DNA of 64,000 nt from Cheilinus undulatus (taxonomy: Eukaryota > Chordata > Actinopteri > Labriformes > Labridae): positions 8,992,707 to 9,056,706 of the forward strand of contig NC_054876.1 in NCBI RefSeq assembly GCF_018320785.1. Reading direction: 5' to 3'. The position numbers were made by a program, and so were the translations under genes. Shown here one piece after another: positions 49,071-60,593 of this stretch (positions within the stretch are counted from its first letter, which is position 1; each line of letters opens with the position of its first letter). The notes beneath the pieces were generated by a model. That model was given only the letters and a program-made list of their open reading frames with translations. It did not search any database and was not told the DNA's origin.

Positions 49071-49679
49071 ATAGTTGTTTCACAACAGAAGCTACATGTT
49101 CTATTTCCAGTCAGTCAATAGAACAGATACCCTTCAAGCCAGTCAGACTAAAGCAGCCATATGGTTGCTTTAGTTGTTTAACAGATCATTAAAAGTCATT
49201 ATCTTACCTAGTAGATTAGTTTGTCTCAATTATATGAGCCTTATGTGAAAATATCCTGTGTATGCTCATAAGTCAATATACATTTAAAATACCAGCTACA
49301 CCCTGTTCATAAATGGGTCTGATGGAAACCACAATTTAGCCTAATATTTCACATAGTTAAATAATAACCTGTCTATTAGTCTTTTCAGATCTCCATTAAC
49401 GTTTGCATTACAGCAGCCTATCTTCCTGGGGTCTGCTCAATTCCAGTGACCAGGGTCCGACATTAACGTTTGCCCGAATGCCCGGGGCAACTTCAAAAAG
49501 CCCACGGGCAAGCAAAACTTGCTCAATGCCAGTGACAATACTAAACATTTTAATATGAACATCTAAAAGCCTCTTATTCTAGCAATTAAAATATTAAATT
49601 TGTTATTGTGATGATCTCCGTTGGTCATCTTCAGCCTAAATGACAGGAGTCAGTAAAGCTTTTACACACTGACATAACG

Positions 49680-50129
49680 GTCGTAGCTCAAACGTCAAAC
49701 GGTCGTTTTACTACTAACAGACAGGTGAATACTTATTTACCTGATGCAGCTGGCCTCACAGACGTATCCCTGTGTGTTGTGGTATTGTTTCGTCCGTTTT
49801 TTTCAGGTGTGTTTAACATCCCCAGTCCTGCTTCTGAACAGGCTATCACCGCATTAACTCAGCTAACAGGCAGAGGTTAGCGTTAGCCACATTAGCACGC
49901 TATGGTACCTGTGGGCAACTTAAGCCCCGCCCCTTCTTTATTATTGGTCCACTTGGCGGGTTTGTGACGTCATAGATCAAAGGAACGTAACACATACCAC
50001 CACTTGAAAACATCTATACTATATATATACTGAAATATCACAGGATATATTGGATCAGTGAAATTTGTCACTACTTTGAGTTTTAGGTCAAAACACTTCT
50101 TTAAATATACCTAAAAATAAGAAATAAAA
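49680..50129 (+). promoter_or_regulatory. Probable promoter and 5' leader of the unit 2 protease
   Basis: Same arrangement as in unit 1: GC box near 49924-49933, inverted CCAAT, CRE TGACGTCA at 49965-49972 and a TATA-like run near 50020. One short AT-rich stretch present near 35630 in unit 1 is missing. All three core motifs are conserved exactly. Confidence 0.5.
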
Positions 50130-51884
50130 ATGGGTAACTGTTTTGGCCAAGACAAACTCAAACAAGAGGAAGAAGACTTTTATATCCAAAGTCCATATTC
50201 CAGTTTTACAGAGGACCAGGACTCTTTCAATAACAATGGAGTCCCTAAAACCTCTAAAAAACCCCGCTTTTGGAAAAAGTGGTTCAAAAGGAAGGAGGAT
50301 CAACAGACAACTGAGTGGGAAATAAAAACACAGGGAGCTGCAGCGCCACCCTCTGCCACAAAACCAAAATATGACAGCACCGAGACAATCATTGACCTTC
50401 CTTCTTCGAGTGCTCCAACGCCCTCACAAGTCCCATCAGCAGGTCACAGCGGAAGCCTTCAGATCGACACGGTCAGTCTGCTGGACTCTGAATCAGTGGC
50501 AACATCATCCCTCATAGGATCCCTTAGTGAGGAGCTAATCTGCCTCAATGATGAGAAAAACAAAGAGTTTGAGGTTAGAGAAGCTCCAGTCACCAACAGC
50601 GACGCCAATAAGGAAGATGTTGAACAATCAGAATTATCAAACCCTGATTTTAAACAGGAGCCTGAGGGTGGAGAGGGTGAAGCTAAGGAGGCTTCACTGA
50701 ACCCCCAGAACACTGAGGATCCTGAGGGTGAAAATAGCCAAGTTAATGATGGAGCTTTTGGAGACAACAAGAACAAGAAGACACACTGGGTAAACACTGA
50801 CCCTCTCCCCACCAATAATCCAAAGCCCCCATTCATCAGCCCAGCAGGCCATGGTGGAAGCATTCACTCCAGCACCATCAGTCAGCTGGACTATCCACCA
50901 TCTGTGAAAAAACCCGTCCCGATCCATGAGCTTACCTGTCTCGGGTTCCCAAACCTGGCACAGACGTGCTACATGAACTCGACTCTGCAGGGTCTGCTGT
51001 CTCTGGAGCCTTTTGTAAAAGAGCTCTACAACCAGGAAATGGTTTGGAGCTCTCATCCAGAGACAGAGATCTTCAGAGTGTTCAGTGAAGTACATGTGTC
51101 TAGGTCTGCTGGCAATGAGGCAGGGAAGAGGAAGATTCTGGCTACATTCAAGTCAGTTGTGGCTGAATGTAACCCAGAATTTGAGGGCAATGATCAAAAA
51201 GATGCTCATGAGTTCCTCAGCTGTGTGCTGGAACTCATGAGGTCGCCATCATTGCACCTACAAGCAGAGGCCATGAGTTGGGGCTTAAATTACACCTGCC
51301 CCGTCGAAGCAAGCATCGTCTTTCAGATGCAGAACACGAGAACCTGCGTGGGATGTGGATCTCAATCCACAAGGAATGAGGACTTTGTCAATCTGTCCTT
51401 GGACCTATCTCAGGGATACTGTGTGAGCAGCTGCCTGTCTGCCTACATGAAAGAGACGCAGATTGACTTCAGATGTCAATGTGGCGCTGAAGTGTCAACC
51501 CAGAGGTGGTCGTTCTTAACGCAACCAAATGTACTGATCCTGCAGCTGCAGCGATTCAGGTATACCAAGTCCTACCGTCTGGAGAAGGTACAACGGCCAA
51601 TTGTGATATCCCAGAATCTGCTTCTGAACCAGAAGTCCTGCGTCAACCAAGAGACAGCCACTTCTTACTCTCTGGTGAGCATGGTCAATCATCTGGGCTC
51701 AGGAGCAGAATATGGACATTATATCTGCGATGCTGCCTACAGGCCAAAAGGTTCAGTGAACAAGAGGGACTGCTGGCTGACCTACAACGACAGGGAAGTC
51801 AGCGAAACGACCAGGCAAATGGTCTGCCGCTCGAGACGTAAGACGGCCTACCTGCTTTTCTATGAAAGGGACCAAACAAACTAA
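50130..51884 (+). CDS. Ubiquitin-specific protease (C19), myristoylation-type N-terminus (copy 2)
   Basis: Second intact 584-codon gene, intronless and colinear with the one at 35752. It differs at five residues by my comparison: Val62Glu, Gly168Glu, Tyr206Asn, Ile221Val and Val491Ile. Four lie in the linker and one is conservative in the catalytic domain. The N-terminal MGNCFGQ, the basic patch at 43-55, Cys280, His530, Asn553/Asp554 and the four zinc-ribbon cysteines are all present. Its flanks (CRE/GC-box segment upstream, composite hAT downstream) match unit 1. Both copies are therefore candidates for expression, and near identity means reads and assemblies could easily merge them. Confidence 0.9.
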   Translation: MGNCFGQDKLKQEEEDFYIQSPYSSFTEDQDSFNNNGVPKTSKKPRFWKKWFKRKEDQQTTEWEIKTQGAAAPPSATKPKYDSTETIIDLPSSSAPTPSQVPSAGHSGSLQIDTVSLLDSESVATSSLIGSLSEELICLNDEKNKEFEVREAPVTNSDANKEDVEQSELSNPDFKQEPEGGEGEAKEASLNPQNTEDPEGENSQVNDGAFGDNKNKKTHWVNTDPLPTNNPKPPFISPAGHGGSIHSSTISQLDYPPSVKKPVPIHELTCLGFPNLAQTCYMNSTLQGLLSLEPFVKELYNQEMVWSSHPETEIFRVFSEVHVSRSAGNEAGKRKILATFKSVVAECNPEFEGNDQKDAHEFLSCVLELMRSPSLHLQAEAMSWGLNYTCPVEASIVFQMQNTRTCVGCGSQSTRNEDFVNLSLDLSQGYCVSSCLSAYMKETQIDFRCQCGAEVSTQRWSFLTQPNVLILQLQRFRYTKSYRLEKVQRPIVISQNLLLNQKSCVNQETATSYSLVSMVNHLGSGAEYGHYICDAAYRPKGSVNKRDCWLTYNDREVSETTRQMVCRSRRKTAYLLFYERDQTN

Positions 51885-52723
51885 CCAAGATGAGCAGAGC
51901 AGGCTATGAAATCTGGAGGAACTACAGGACACACAAAAAGATGTTCAACAAAACCCTCATGAATTACAGTCCACAGTCGAGAGCAGTGTTACTGAACCAA
52001 AGAGCCAAATTGTTGAAAAATATATTTGCAAGAGCCACAATCTAAGAGGTGAAAAGCAACATTAAAATAAGTCAAAGATGGTGACTAAAATGGGCAAAAA
52101 TCAGAAAAAGCTGGGCAAAAATGGAAAAAGTGGCATTTAATTGCAAAAGGCAGCTTAAATGGGCGAGAAGTGGCAGAAAAGGACAGAAAATTGCAAAAAG
52201 CAGGATAAAAGTGACAAAAGGAAGTGGAACAAATCAGCTTAAGGCAGCAAACCTGGGAGAAAAGTGGCAGAAAAGGACAGAAAGTGGCAGAAATTGATGA
52301 AGTGGCAAAAAAAATGAATTACTGGTGGCAAAAATGGTCCAAAAGTGGTGAAAACATGGAGAGAATTGAGTGACAAGTGCCTGAAATGGGCAAAACTCAG
52401 ATAAAAGGTTGCAAAAGGCAGCTTAAATGGGCGAGAAGTGGCAAAAAGGGGCAAAAAATTGCAAAAAGCAGGATAAAAGTGACGGAAAGAAGTGGCACAA
52501 ATCGGCTTAAAGTGGCAAACACTGGGAGAAAAGTGGCAGAAAAGGACAGAAAGTGGCAGAAATCTGTGAAGTGGCAAAAAAAATAAATTACAGGTGGCAA
52601 AAATGGTCCAAAAGTGGTGAAAACATGGAGAAAATTGAGTGACAAGTGACTGAAATGGGCAAAAAACAGAAAAAAAGGTGGGAAAAATCAGCAGTCTCTT
52701 AGCTTCACTGTTAGTGTGACCGA

Positions 52724-53314
52724 ATGGCTGCTGAGGAGGACGCAGGTGGTTTAACGTGGCCAGTAATCAATACTGATCAAACAAGACTTCACTTTTTTGG
52801 ACATGGTCAACTTACTCTGTACACTGCCTGCTCGTTTAAAGGACAAATTAAAAATGGGAAAACAAAAAGTGATTCACAATATTCAACACAGCATGGGAAC
52901 GGGTGCATGCCAAGTTCTATATTGGTACTGCTACTCCTGGCAGGTGGTATACATCTCAGTCCTTGCCCACATATGGATCGACCATTCAGCTCTATCACAT
53001 CAGATGTGCTTCATACAAGACCAACAGAGGACATGATCCCACTTGATGGGCAGGATTTTGCGGGAAGGACAATGGTGGAGGCCACGCAAGGTGTGTTTGG
53101 AGATGAGCCGCAACACCTGTTGGTAATGAAGCAAGACCTGCGCCACGTCCACGAGGCTCTGCTTGGTGTGAATCACGGGGAGATTTATGAATCTTACTGC
53201 CCAAATGTAGCCAAGTGCAACCTGGCTGGTGAGTCTGCTCAACTTGACACACACATTTATGGAGACAGAAATCAAACACGTCGGTGCGGGCGCGCACACA
53301 AACAAACAATCTGA
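52724..53314 (+). other. Unidentified open frame inside the composite (unit 2 copy)
   Basis: Matches 38346-38981 for about 175 codons. The shortened ACACAC run near 53245 and small changes after it shift the frame, so the last 20 codons differ (DTHIYGDRNQTRR). One earlier difference replaces an Asp with Gly (EATQGVFGDE). The lack of constraint after the GTGAGT donor fits intronic sequence. Confidence 0.3.
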
Positions 53315-53633
53315 GCCGAAGGGACGGACATGGATCATGCTACAGTGCGTTCACTAGACTTTCACAAACTGTCGGAGCTGCCAATTAAGGCTGAAATGGA
53401 ACCCAATAACACATTAGGGCAACAAAAAGAAGAACACAAACTCTCAGATCCAAAAGACGGGGCTGTACCAGAGCACACTGCTGCAGCGCATCAGCACGCA
53501 GGCTTGGGGAGGTCTGTGTGCCACGCAGCGCAAAAGCAAAAACAGTTGTTGTTTTGTCAGACAGTAAATCATGCCAGAGTGCTATGGGATTTAAAATCAA
53601 AACCTAAATCTGTCCTTATCAAGGACAGATTTA

Positions 53634-55038
53634 CACCGCGTTCCACATTATTATGCAAACGACGTTTTTCTCTGATAAATATCAGAGGTTTCAGCAATAT
53701 GGGAAAGAAAAAGGATCTCTCTGCTGCTGAAAAGTGTCAAATAGTGTAATGCCTTGGACAAGGAATGAAAACATTCGATATTTCAGGAAAAATTAAGCAT
53801 GATCATCGTACTGTGAAGAAATTTGTGGCTGATTCAGAGCACAGACGGGTTTGTGCAGATAAAGGCATAATGAGAAAGGGTTCTGACGGACAAATACATC
53901 AGATTAAGAGAGCAGCTGCTAAAATGCCATTACAAAGCAGCAAACAAGTATTTGAAGCTGCTGGTGCCTCTGGAGTCCCGCCAACCTCAAGGTGTAGGAT
54001 CCTCCAGAGGCTTGCAGTTGTGTATAAACCTACTATTCAGCCACCCCTAACCAGTGCTCATAAGCAGAAATTGTTGCAGTGGGCCCAGAAATACATGAAG
54101 ACTCATTTTCAAACAGTCTTGTTGACTGATGAGTGTCGTGCAGCCCTGGATGGTCCAGATGGAGGAGTAGTGGATGGTTGGTGGATGGCCACCATGTCCC
54201 AATGAGGCCAGGACGTCAACAGGGAGGGGGCAGAGTCATGTTTGGGCCGGAATCATGAGGAGAGAGCTGACAAGCCCCTTTAGGGTCCCTGAAGGTGTGA
54301 AAATGACCTCGGCAAAGTATATAGAGTTTCTGACTGACCACTTTCTTCCATGGTAAAAAAAGGAATCGTGCCTTCTGGAGCAAAATTTTCTTCAAGCATG
54401 ACAATGCTCCATCTCATGCTGCAAAGAATACCTCTGTGTCATTGGCTGCTATGGGCATAAAAGGAGAGAAACTCATGGTGTGGCCCCCATCCTCCCCTGA
54501 CCTCAACCCTACTGAGAACCTTTGGAGCATCCTCAAGCTAAAAATCTATGAGGGTGGGGGGCAGTTCACATCAAAACAGCAGCTCTGGGAGGATATTCTG
54601 ACATCCTGCAAAAAAAATTCTAGCAGAAACTCTCCAAAAACTCACAAGTTCAATGGATGCAAGAATAGTGAAGGTGATATCAAAGAAGGGCTCCTTTGTT
54701 AACATGGAACTTGTCCTGTTAAGATGTTTTTGATTGAAATAGCTTTGATTTCAGTAAATATGACCCCCTGATGCTGCAATTTCTACAAATGACCATTTTC
54801 AGTCCTTTACAACCTATAAAATGTTTTAAAAAGCTGTTGTGCTTAATAATGTGGAACAGTGCATTTTGAGGTTTTTATTTTTTCTTTAAATAATTTTTGT
54901 CATTATGAAGTTTGCTCAAAAACATTTGAATTATGCTCTAGTGGCTGATGACTTGAAAAATATTCTGACTGTCATTTGCATTAATATTTAGGAAAATCAG
55001 AGAAAAATATCATTTGCATAATAATGTGGAACGCGGTG
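53634..55038 (+). mobile_element. Mariner/Tc1-type transposon (unit 2 copy)
   Basis: Copy of 39258-40663 with the same CACCGCGTTCC ends and TA flanks (53632-53633, 55039-55040). It shares the stop after CQIV and the stop after WWMATMSQ, showing the transposase was already dead before the duplication. Confidence 0.85.
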
Positions 55039-55046
55039 TAAATGTC

Positions 55047-57975
55047 CCCTCCCTGAGCTGCCACCTTATCGTGGTGGAGGGGTTTGCGCGTCTCAATGAT
55101 CCTAGGACCTATGTTGTCGAGGGCTTCATGCCCCTGGTAGGGTCTCCCAAGGCAAACAGGTCCTGGGTGAGTGACCAGACAAAGTGCGGCTCAAAAAAAA
55201 ACAAAACAAAACAAAAAAAAATCCTCATATGGCAGAGCAGTAGGACGGTCTCCACTCTCCCTTGCCCGGACGTGGGCCACCGGGGCCCCCTCCTGGAGCC
55301 AGGCCTGGGAGTGGGGCTCGATGGTGAGCGCCTGGTGGCTGAGCCTGCACCCATGGGGCCCAGCCGTGCACAGCCCAAAGAACCAACGTGGGACCCCACT
55401 CCCATGGGCTCACCAGCCATAGGAGGGGCCATAGAGGTCAGGTGCCATGTGAGCTGGGTGGCAGTCGAAGGTGGGGACCTTGGGGGTCCGATCCTCGGCT
55501 GCAGAAGCTGGCTTTAGGGACTTGGAATGTCACCTCTCTGGCGGGGAAGGAGCCTGAACTTGTGCGTGAGGATCAACGGTACCAACTAGATATAGTTGGT
55601 CTCACCTCGATGCAAAGTTTAGGCTCTGGAACCAATCCTCTTGAAAGGGGTTGGACTCTTTAACACTCTGGAGTTGCCCTTGGTGAGAGGTGCCGAGCAG
55701 GTGTGGGCATACCAACTGCCCCCAGGCTGGCAGCCTGTACATTGGGTTTAACCCGGTGGACGAGAGGGTAGCCTCCCTCCACCTTCGGGTGGGGGGACGG
55801 GTCCTGACTGTTGTTTGTGTGTATGCACCAAATGGCAGCACAGAGTACCCACCCTTTTTGGAGTCGCTGGAGGGGGCGCTGGAGAGCGCTCCTTCTGGGG
55901 ACTCCCTCACTCTGCTGGGAGACTTTAATCCTCACGTGGGCAATGACAGTGAGACCTGGAAGGGAGTGATTGGGAGCAATGCACCCCCTGATCTGAACCC
56001 GAGTGGTGTTCTGTTGCTGGACTTTTGTGCTCGTCATGGAATGTCTATAACGAACACCATGTTCAGGCATAAGGGTGTTCACAAGTGCACTGGGCACCAG
56101 GACACCCTAGGTCACAGTTCGATGATTGATTTTGTAGTCGTATCAACGGACTTGCGGCCACATGTCCTGGACACTCGGGTAAAGAGAAGGGCAGAGCTGT
56201 CAACTGATCACTACCTGGTTGTGAGTTTGCTCCGCTGGTGGGGGAGGATGCCAGTCAGACCTGGCAAGCCCAAACGTATTGTGAGGGTCTGCTGGGAATG
56301 TCTAGCGAAGTCCCCTGTCAGAAGGCGCTACCGTCAAGCTGAAGAAGGAGTCTTATCGGGCCTTCTTGGCCTGTGGGACTCCAGAGGCAGCTGACAGGTA
56401 TTGGCAGGCCAAGCGGTTTGCAGCTTCACAAGTTGCCAAGGCAAAAACTTGGACATGGGAGGAGTTCGGAGAGGCCATGGAGAATGACTTTCGTACAGCT
56501 TCAAGAAGATTCTGAACCACCATCCGGCGTCTCAGGAGAGGAAAGCAGTGTGCTGTCAACACCTTGTATGGTGGAGATGGGGACACTGTTCACCTTGACT
56601 CAGGATGTTGTGGGTCGGTGGAAGGAATACTTCGAAGACCTCCTCAATCCTATCAACACGCCTTCCAGTGAGGAAGCAGAGTCTGGGGACTCAGGTGTGG
56701 GCTCTTCTATATCTGGGGCCGAGGTTGCCGAGGTGGTCAAAAAACTCCTCGGTGGCAGGGCCCTAGGGGTGGATGAGATCTGCCCTGAGTTCCTCAAGGC
56801 TCTGGATGTTGTAGGGCTGTCTTGGTTGACAAACCTCTCCAACATCTCGTGGACATCAGGGACAGTGCCCCTGGATTGGCTGACTGGGGTGGTGGTTCCC
56901 CTCTTTAAGAAGGGGAACCGGAGGGTGTGTTCCAATTATAGGGAGATCACACTTCTCAGCCTCCCTGGAAAGGTCTATTTGGGGGTCCTGGAGAGGAGGG
57001 TCCATCAGATAGTTGATCCTCAGATACAGAAGGAGCAATGTGGTTTTCATCCTGCCCGTGGAACAGTGGACTAGCTCTACACTCTCGGTAGGGTCCTGGA
57101 GGGTGCATGGGAGTTTGCCCAACCAGTCTACATGTGTTTTGTGGACCTGGAGAAGGCATTCGACCGTGTCCCTTGGGGAATCCTGTGGTGCCAGACCCCC
57201 TGATAAGGGCTGTCCGGTCCCTCTATGACAGGTGCCAGAGCTTAGTCCTCATTGCTGGAAGTAAGTCGGACTCGTTTCCGGTGTGGGTTGGACTCCACCA
57301 GGGCTGCCCTTTATCACTGGTTCTGTTCATAACTTTCATGGACAGAATTTCTACGCGCAGCCAGGGCATTGACGGGGTCCAGTTTGGTGGCCTCAGGATC
57401 AGGTCTATACATTTTGCGGATGATGTGGTTCTGTTGGCTTCATCAGGCCGTGACCTACAGCTCTCTCTGGAATGGGTCGCAACCATGTGAAGCGGCTGGG
57501 ATGAGAATCAGCACCTCCAAATCTGAGGCCATGGTCCTCAGTCGGAAAAGGGTGGAATTCCCTCTCCAGGTTAGGAATGAGATCCTGCCCCAAGTGGAAA
57601 ACTTCAAGTATCTCGGGGTCTTGTTCACAAGTGAGGGAAGAATGGAGCGGGAGATTGACAGGCGGATCAGTGCGGCGTCAGCAGTGATGCGGTCTCTGCA
57701 TTGGTCTGTCGAGGTGAAGAAAGAGCTGAGTCGAAAGGCGAAGCTCTCGATTTACCGGTCGATCTATGTTCCTGCCCTCACCTATGGTCATGAGCTGTGG
57801 GTTGTGACCGAAAGAACAAGATCACGGATACAGGCAGCTGAAATGAGTTTCCTCAGGGTGGCTGGGCTCTCCCTTAGAGATAGGGTGAGAAGTTGGCCAT
57901 CCGGGAGAGACTCGGAGTAGAGCCGCTGCTCCTCCACTGTCTATCAAATAAATAAATTCAAATTCAAATTCAAAA
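55047..57975 (+). mobile_element. APE-type non-LTR retrotransposon, degenerate (unit 2 copy)
   Basis: Copy of 40672-43571. It retains about 36 bases near 56812-56850 (encoding VGLSWLTNLSNIS) that are missing from unit 1. It has its own in-frame stop at 57072-57074 replacing the residue after GTVD. Endonuclease and reverse transcriptase motifs are otherwise as in unit 1. Inactive. Confidence 0.85.
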
Positions 57976-58390
57976 AGCATGAAAGAGTGGCAAAAAGGGA
58001 AATTAATGGAATTTAATTGCAAGAGGCAGCTTAAATGGATGAAAAGTTGCAAAAAACGGGCAAAAGAAATTGCAGCAAGCTGGATAAAAGTGTCAAAAAT
58101 GGGCTAAAAGCAGTAAAAGGGGAATTAAAGTAGCAAAAAATTGCAAATGAGGGCAATGGAAATATGCAGACAAAAAAAGAGGTTGACAATTTAGTTTGAG
58201 AATATAAGCCAAATGTATAAATATGGAAAACAGACTGATTAATGCTACTTGCAATGGATAATTTCTGAGGTAAAATTTTCCTTTTGAAGGTTTTTTTGGG
58301 GAATAATGATTCAAATTAAGACATAAAAGAGTTACAAATCACAACAAAAGAGCCACATGTGGCTCCAGAGCCACATGTTGAGGATCACTG

Positions 58391-59152
58391 GTCTAGAGTC
58401 ACCTGCAGGGACAGACACGAGGCTTGAGTGCAACAGAGACATCTTGTTACAGATACTGTTTGTAATTTTTATGGACAGGATCTCAGAACCTCATTGCATT
58501 ACCTTCACAGTAAGTTTCATAGGATTTTATTGTGAAACATTTTACAGTAAAATACTGTGAACTCAATGTGAAACTCGTGCAATTAGGTAGACAGTAATTT
58601 ATTGTGAATTTCACAGTAAATAACTTAACTACATGACCTAAATGCATTTGTATTGCAAATTAAAGAAAAAAAAAGAAAATAGCATTTTTTAGTCTATTGT
58701 CATACAATACATCAAACTGCTTTTACAACATAATATAACCATATTTAAAATCAAATTTTAAAAACATTTTAAAAGAAAATAAATAGTGCAAAGGCACACA
58801 AATGCCATGATGACTCTTTGTTTAAAGTCTTTGTTGTCAGATGACTTCCCAGGCAGCATCGATAAATCGTACATTATACATATAATCTCACATATATTTG
58901 TTTTTTCCCATCTTAAATCCCAATCAATTGTAAAAATTTAACTTTGGAAGCAAAGTAAAATGCAACGTTGCAATGACTGAGTTTAAATAGAGATGAAAAT
59001 AAGTCCGTTCACTCCTACTGTACTATAAAGATGCTTGAGTACAACAGAAAAAGTCACTGCCACAGTAATGGTCAGTGAAGTCCTCTAAAGAAAGTGATGA
59101 AAACAGTGAAGGTGAAGAGGGCTGCAGTTACCTTATCATCAACCCCTCCTCC
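58391..59152. repeat. Partial unit 3 of the array
   Basis: Starts at GTCTAGAGTCACCTGCAGGG like units 1 and 2 and stays homologous to about 59270, after which the sequence is unique. It is more diverged than units 1 and 2 are from each other. The protease and promoter segments are absent. Confidence 0.7.
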
Positions 59153-59261
59153 TCAGCCCAGATCCACGCAGTCCACCATGACTGAAACTGTAACGTTCCT
59201 GGTGAGGGCATCTTCTGGCCTTGAATGGCTGTATAGCTGAGCAGGGACTTCAAAGTTCACA
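59153..59261 (-). other. Intact terminal exon-like segment (unit 3)
   Basis: After an acceptor (TTTAAACAG) the minus strand encodes 35 residues starting VNFEVPAQLYSHSRPEDAL and ending MVDCVDLG, then TGA. The homologous pieces in units 1 and 2 lack one codon and carry a frameshift. This copy at the edge of the array may be the last exon of the original gene, whose upstream exons would lie at higher coordinates. I could not find them or name the protein. Confidence 0.4.
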
Positions 59262-59270
59262 CTGTTTAAA

Positions 59271-60399
59271 CATGTCAGAATAATTTTGGTTTGTTTCTCA
59301 AAATCTCTGCTTATCTAGGCTATCTTATTTTGGGCAACAAAAGCAAGTCAACATTTCTTGACCCTAAACAGTAGTTCCTCTTTCTGTCTTTTAAAGATCC
59401 CCTTAACTCAAGGCTCCGTATAAGGGAGGAAAAAAGGGGACGCATTCTGTGGTCCAGCTGTGTGAGGTCAACAAAACATCATCCACAGAATGGATTATGT
59501 TGCATATCTTACATTTCACCATCTTAAGCAAACAAAAAATATGAAAACAGTGATGGTCGACTGAAAAATACCCAGAACTTAACTGCTGTTACACTGTAAA
59601 GTTGTTCACAATTGCTGATAATAAACACAAGTGAACGGAGAGAATCTTGTTTTGTGCTGCTTAAATCCAGATCCTCACACTGTTTGCCTACCTGGGTTCT
59701 CAAGATAAAATAAAAATCAATCTAACACTGCTTTCTTGGTGTAAAATAAAAATGAAAAATGTAGTGTGATGGGAGCAGAGTGAATGTCAACATTTTTAAC
59801 TTGGAACTAAAGATAAGCTGTCTGTTTTGAAAAAAATTAACAAACTAACAAGCAAGATCAACCATTTCCATAAGCCTAATTATTTCTGGATATAAACAGA
59901 TGTTGTATACACTTGGCAAAAAAGTCTTTACAGCAATCTTCTTGCTTTGAGGCAACATTGCTTACCCCTGCGTCGCTGTACAGATCTAATGATAATAATA
60001 ATGATAACAATAACAACAACAATAAAATCAATAATAATAATAATTTTTAAAAAAGATAATAATAATGATAATAGAGAATAAAACATTTTTGTTTGTTTTT
60101 ATACAGAGGAACAACTTCTTCTGTTTGACAAATGAGATTTATTTTGTTTGTTTGTTTTCCCCCTTCCTCTTGTTGCATTTGCCTACAATACAAGAGTGTG
60201 AAACAGATGAGCCATAACAAATGAGGAATGAAGATACGAAAAAAGTGCATACAATGCATAAATGATGAGGACTACATACATTTTAGAAATTTAAAAGAAT
60301 GTTTCGATGCTTTTTAAACGCCCCTTGTCCTGTCTTTATTTGTAAAAGAAGGCGATTTTAAAAGAAGCTGATATTGTCAAATGACGTGCTCCATAATGA
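59271..60399. other. Unique sequence between the array and the next promoter
   Basis: AT-rich single-copy sequence without a supported exon. It contains an imperfect AAT/AAC trinucleotide repeat at about 59986-60078. Confidence 0.45.
59986..60078. repeat. AAT/AAC/GAT trinucleotide microsatellite
   Basis: About 90 bases of interrupted AATAATAAT, AACAACAAC and GATAATAATAATGAT units. Confidence 0.8.
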
Positions 60400-60593
60400 C
60401 TCCTTTATCGCCCTTGCGTTTTTCATCAACGAGAACTACAATACCCATAATTCCTCAGTGTCTGAGCTTGCGCAATATGTTATCCACGGCCCTGGCTGCT
60501 TCTAGTATCAGCTTGGTGTTGTTGTTGTCACATTAAAGGGGGGCAAAATAAAGAATTGACGAAGTTATTATAACCCTGAGCCTGTCGCATGAG
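60400..60593 (+). promoter_or_regulatory. Probable housekeeping promoter and first exon of a plus-strand gene
   Basis: The sequence GAACTACAATACCCATAATTCC at 60433-60454 is a close match to the ZNF143/Staf site (ACTACAA-xx-CCCA core), which is common in TATA-less housekeeping promoters. About 140 bases downstream CATGAG is followed by a consensus donor GTAAGAA at 60594. GCTAACGTTAGC-like motifs follow, as is usual in fish first introns. The ATG just before the donor does not open into a long frame with the candidate exon at 62090. The gene is not identifiable here. Confidence 0.45.

Larger units (their letters stand above)
51984..58390 (+). mobile_element. Composite hAT-like element (family Y), after the unit 2 protease
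   Basis: Colinear copy of 37606-43985, with the same ends, the same GTCGAGAG/GTCTAGAG flanks and the same internal cargo in the same order. It arose with the unit duplication. It contains the open frame at 52724-53314, a mariner at 53634-55038 and the LINE at 55047-57975. Confidence 0.75.
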
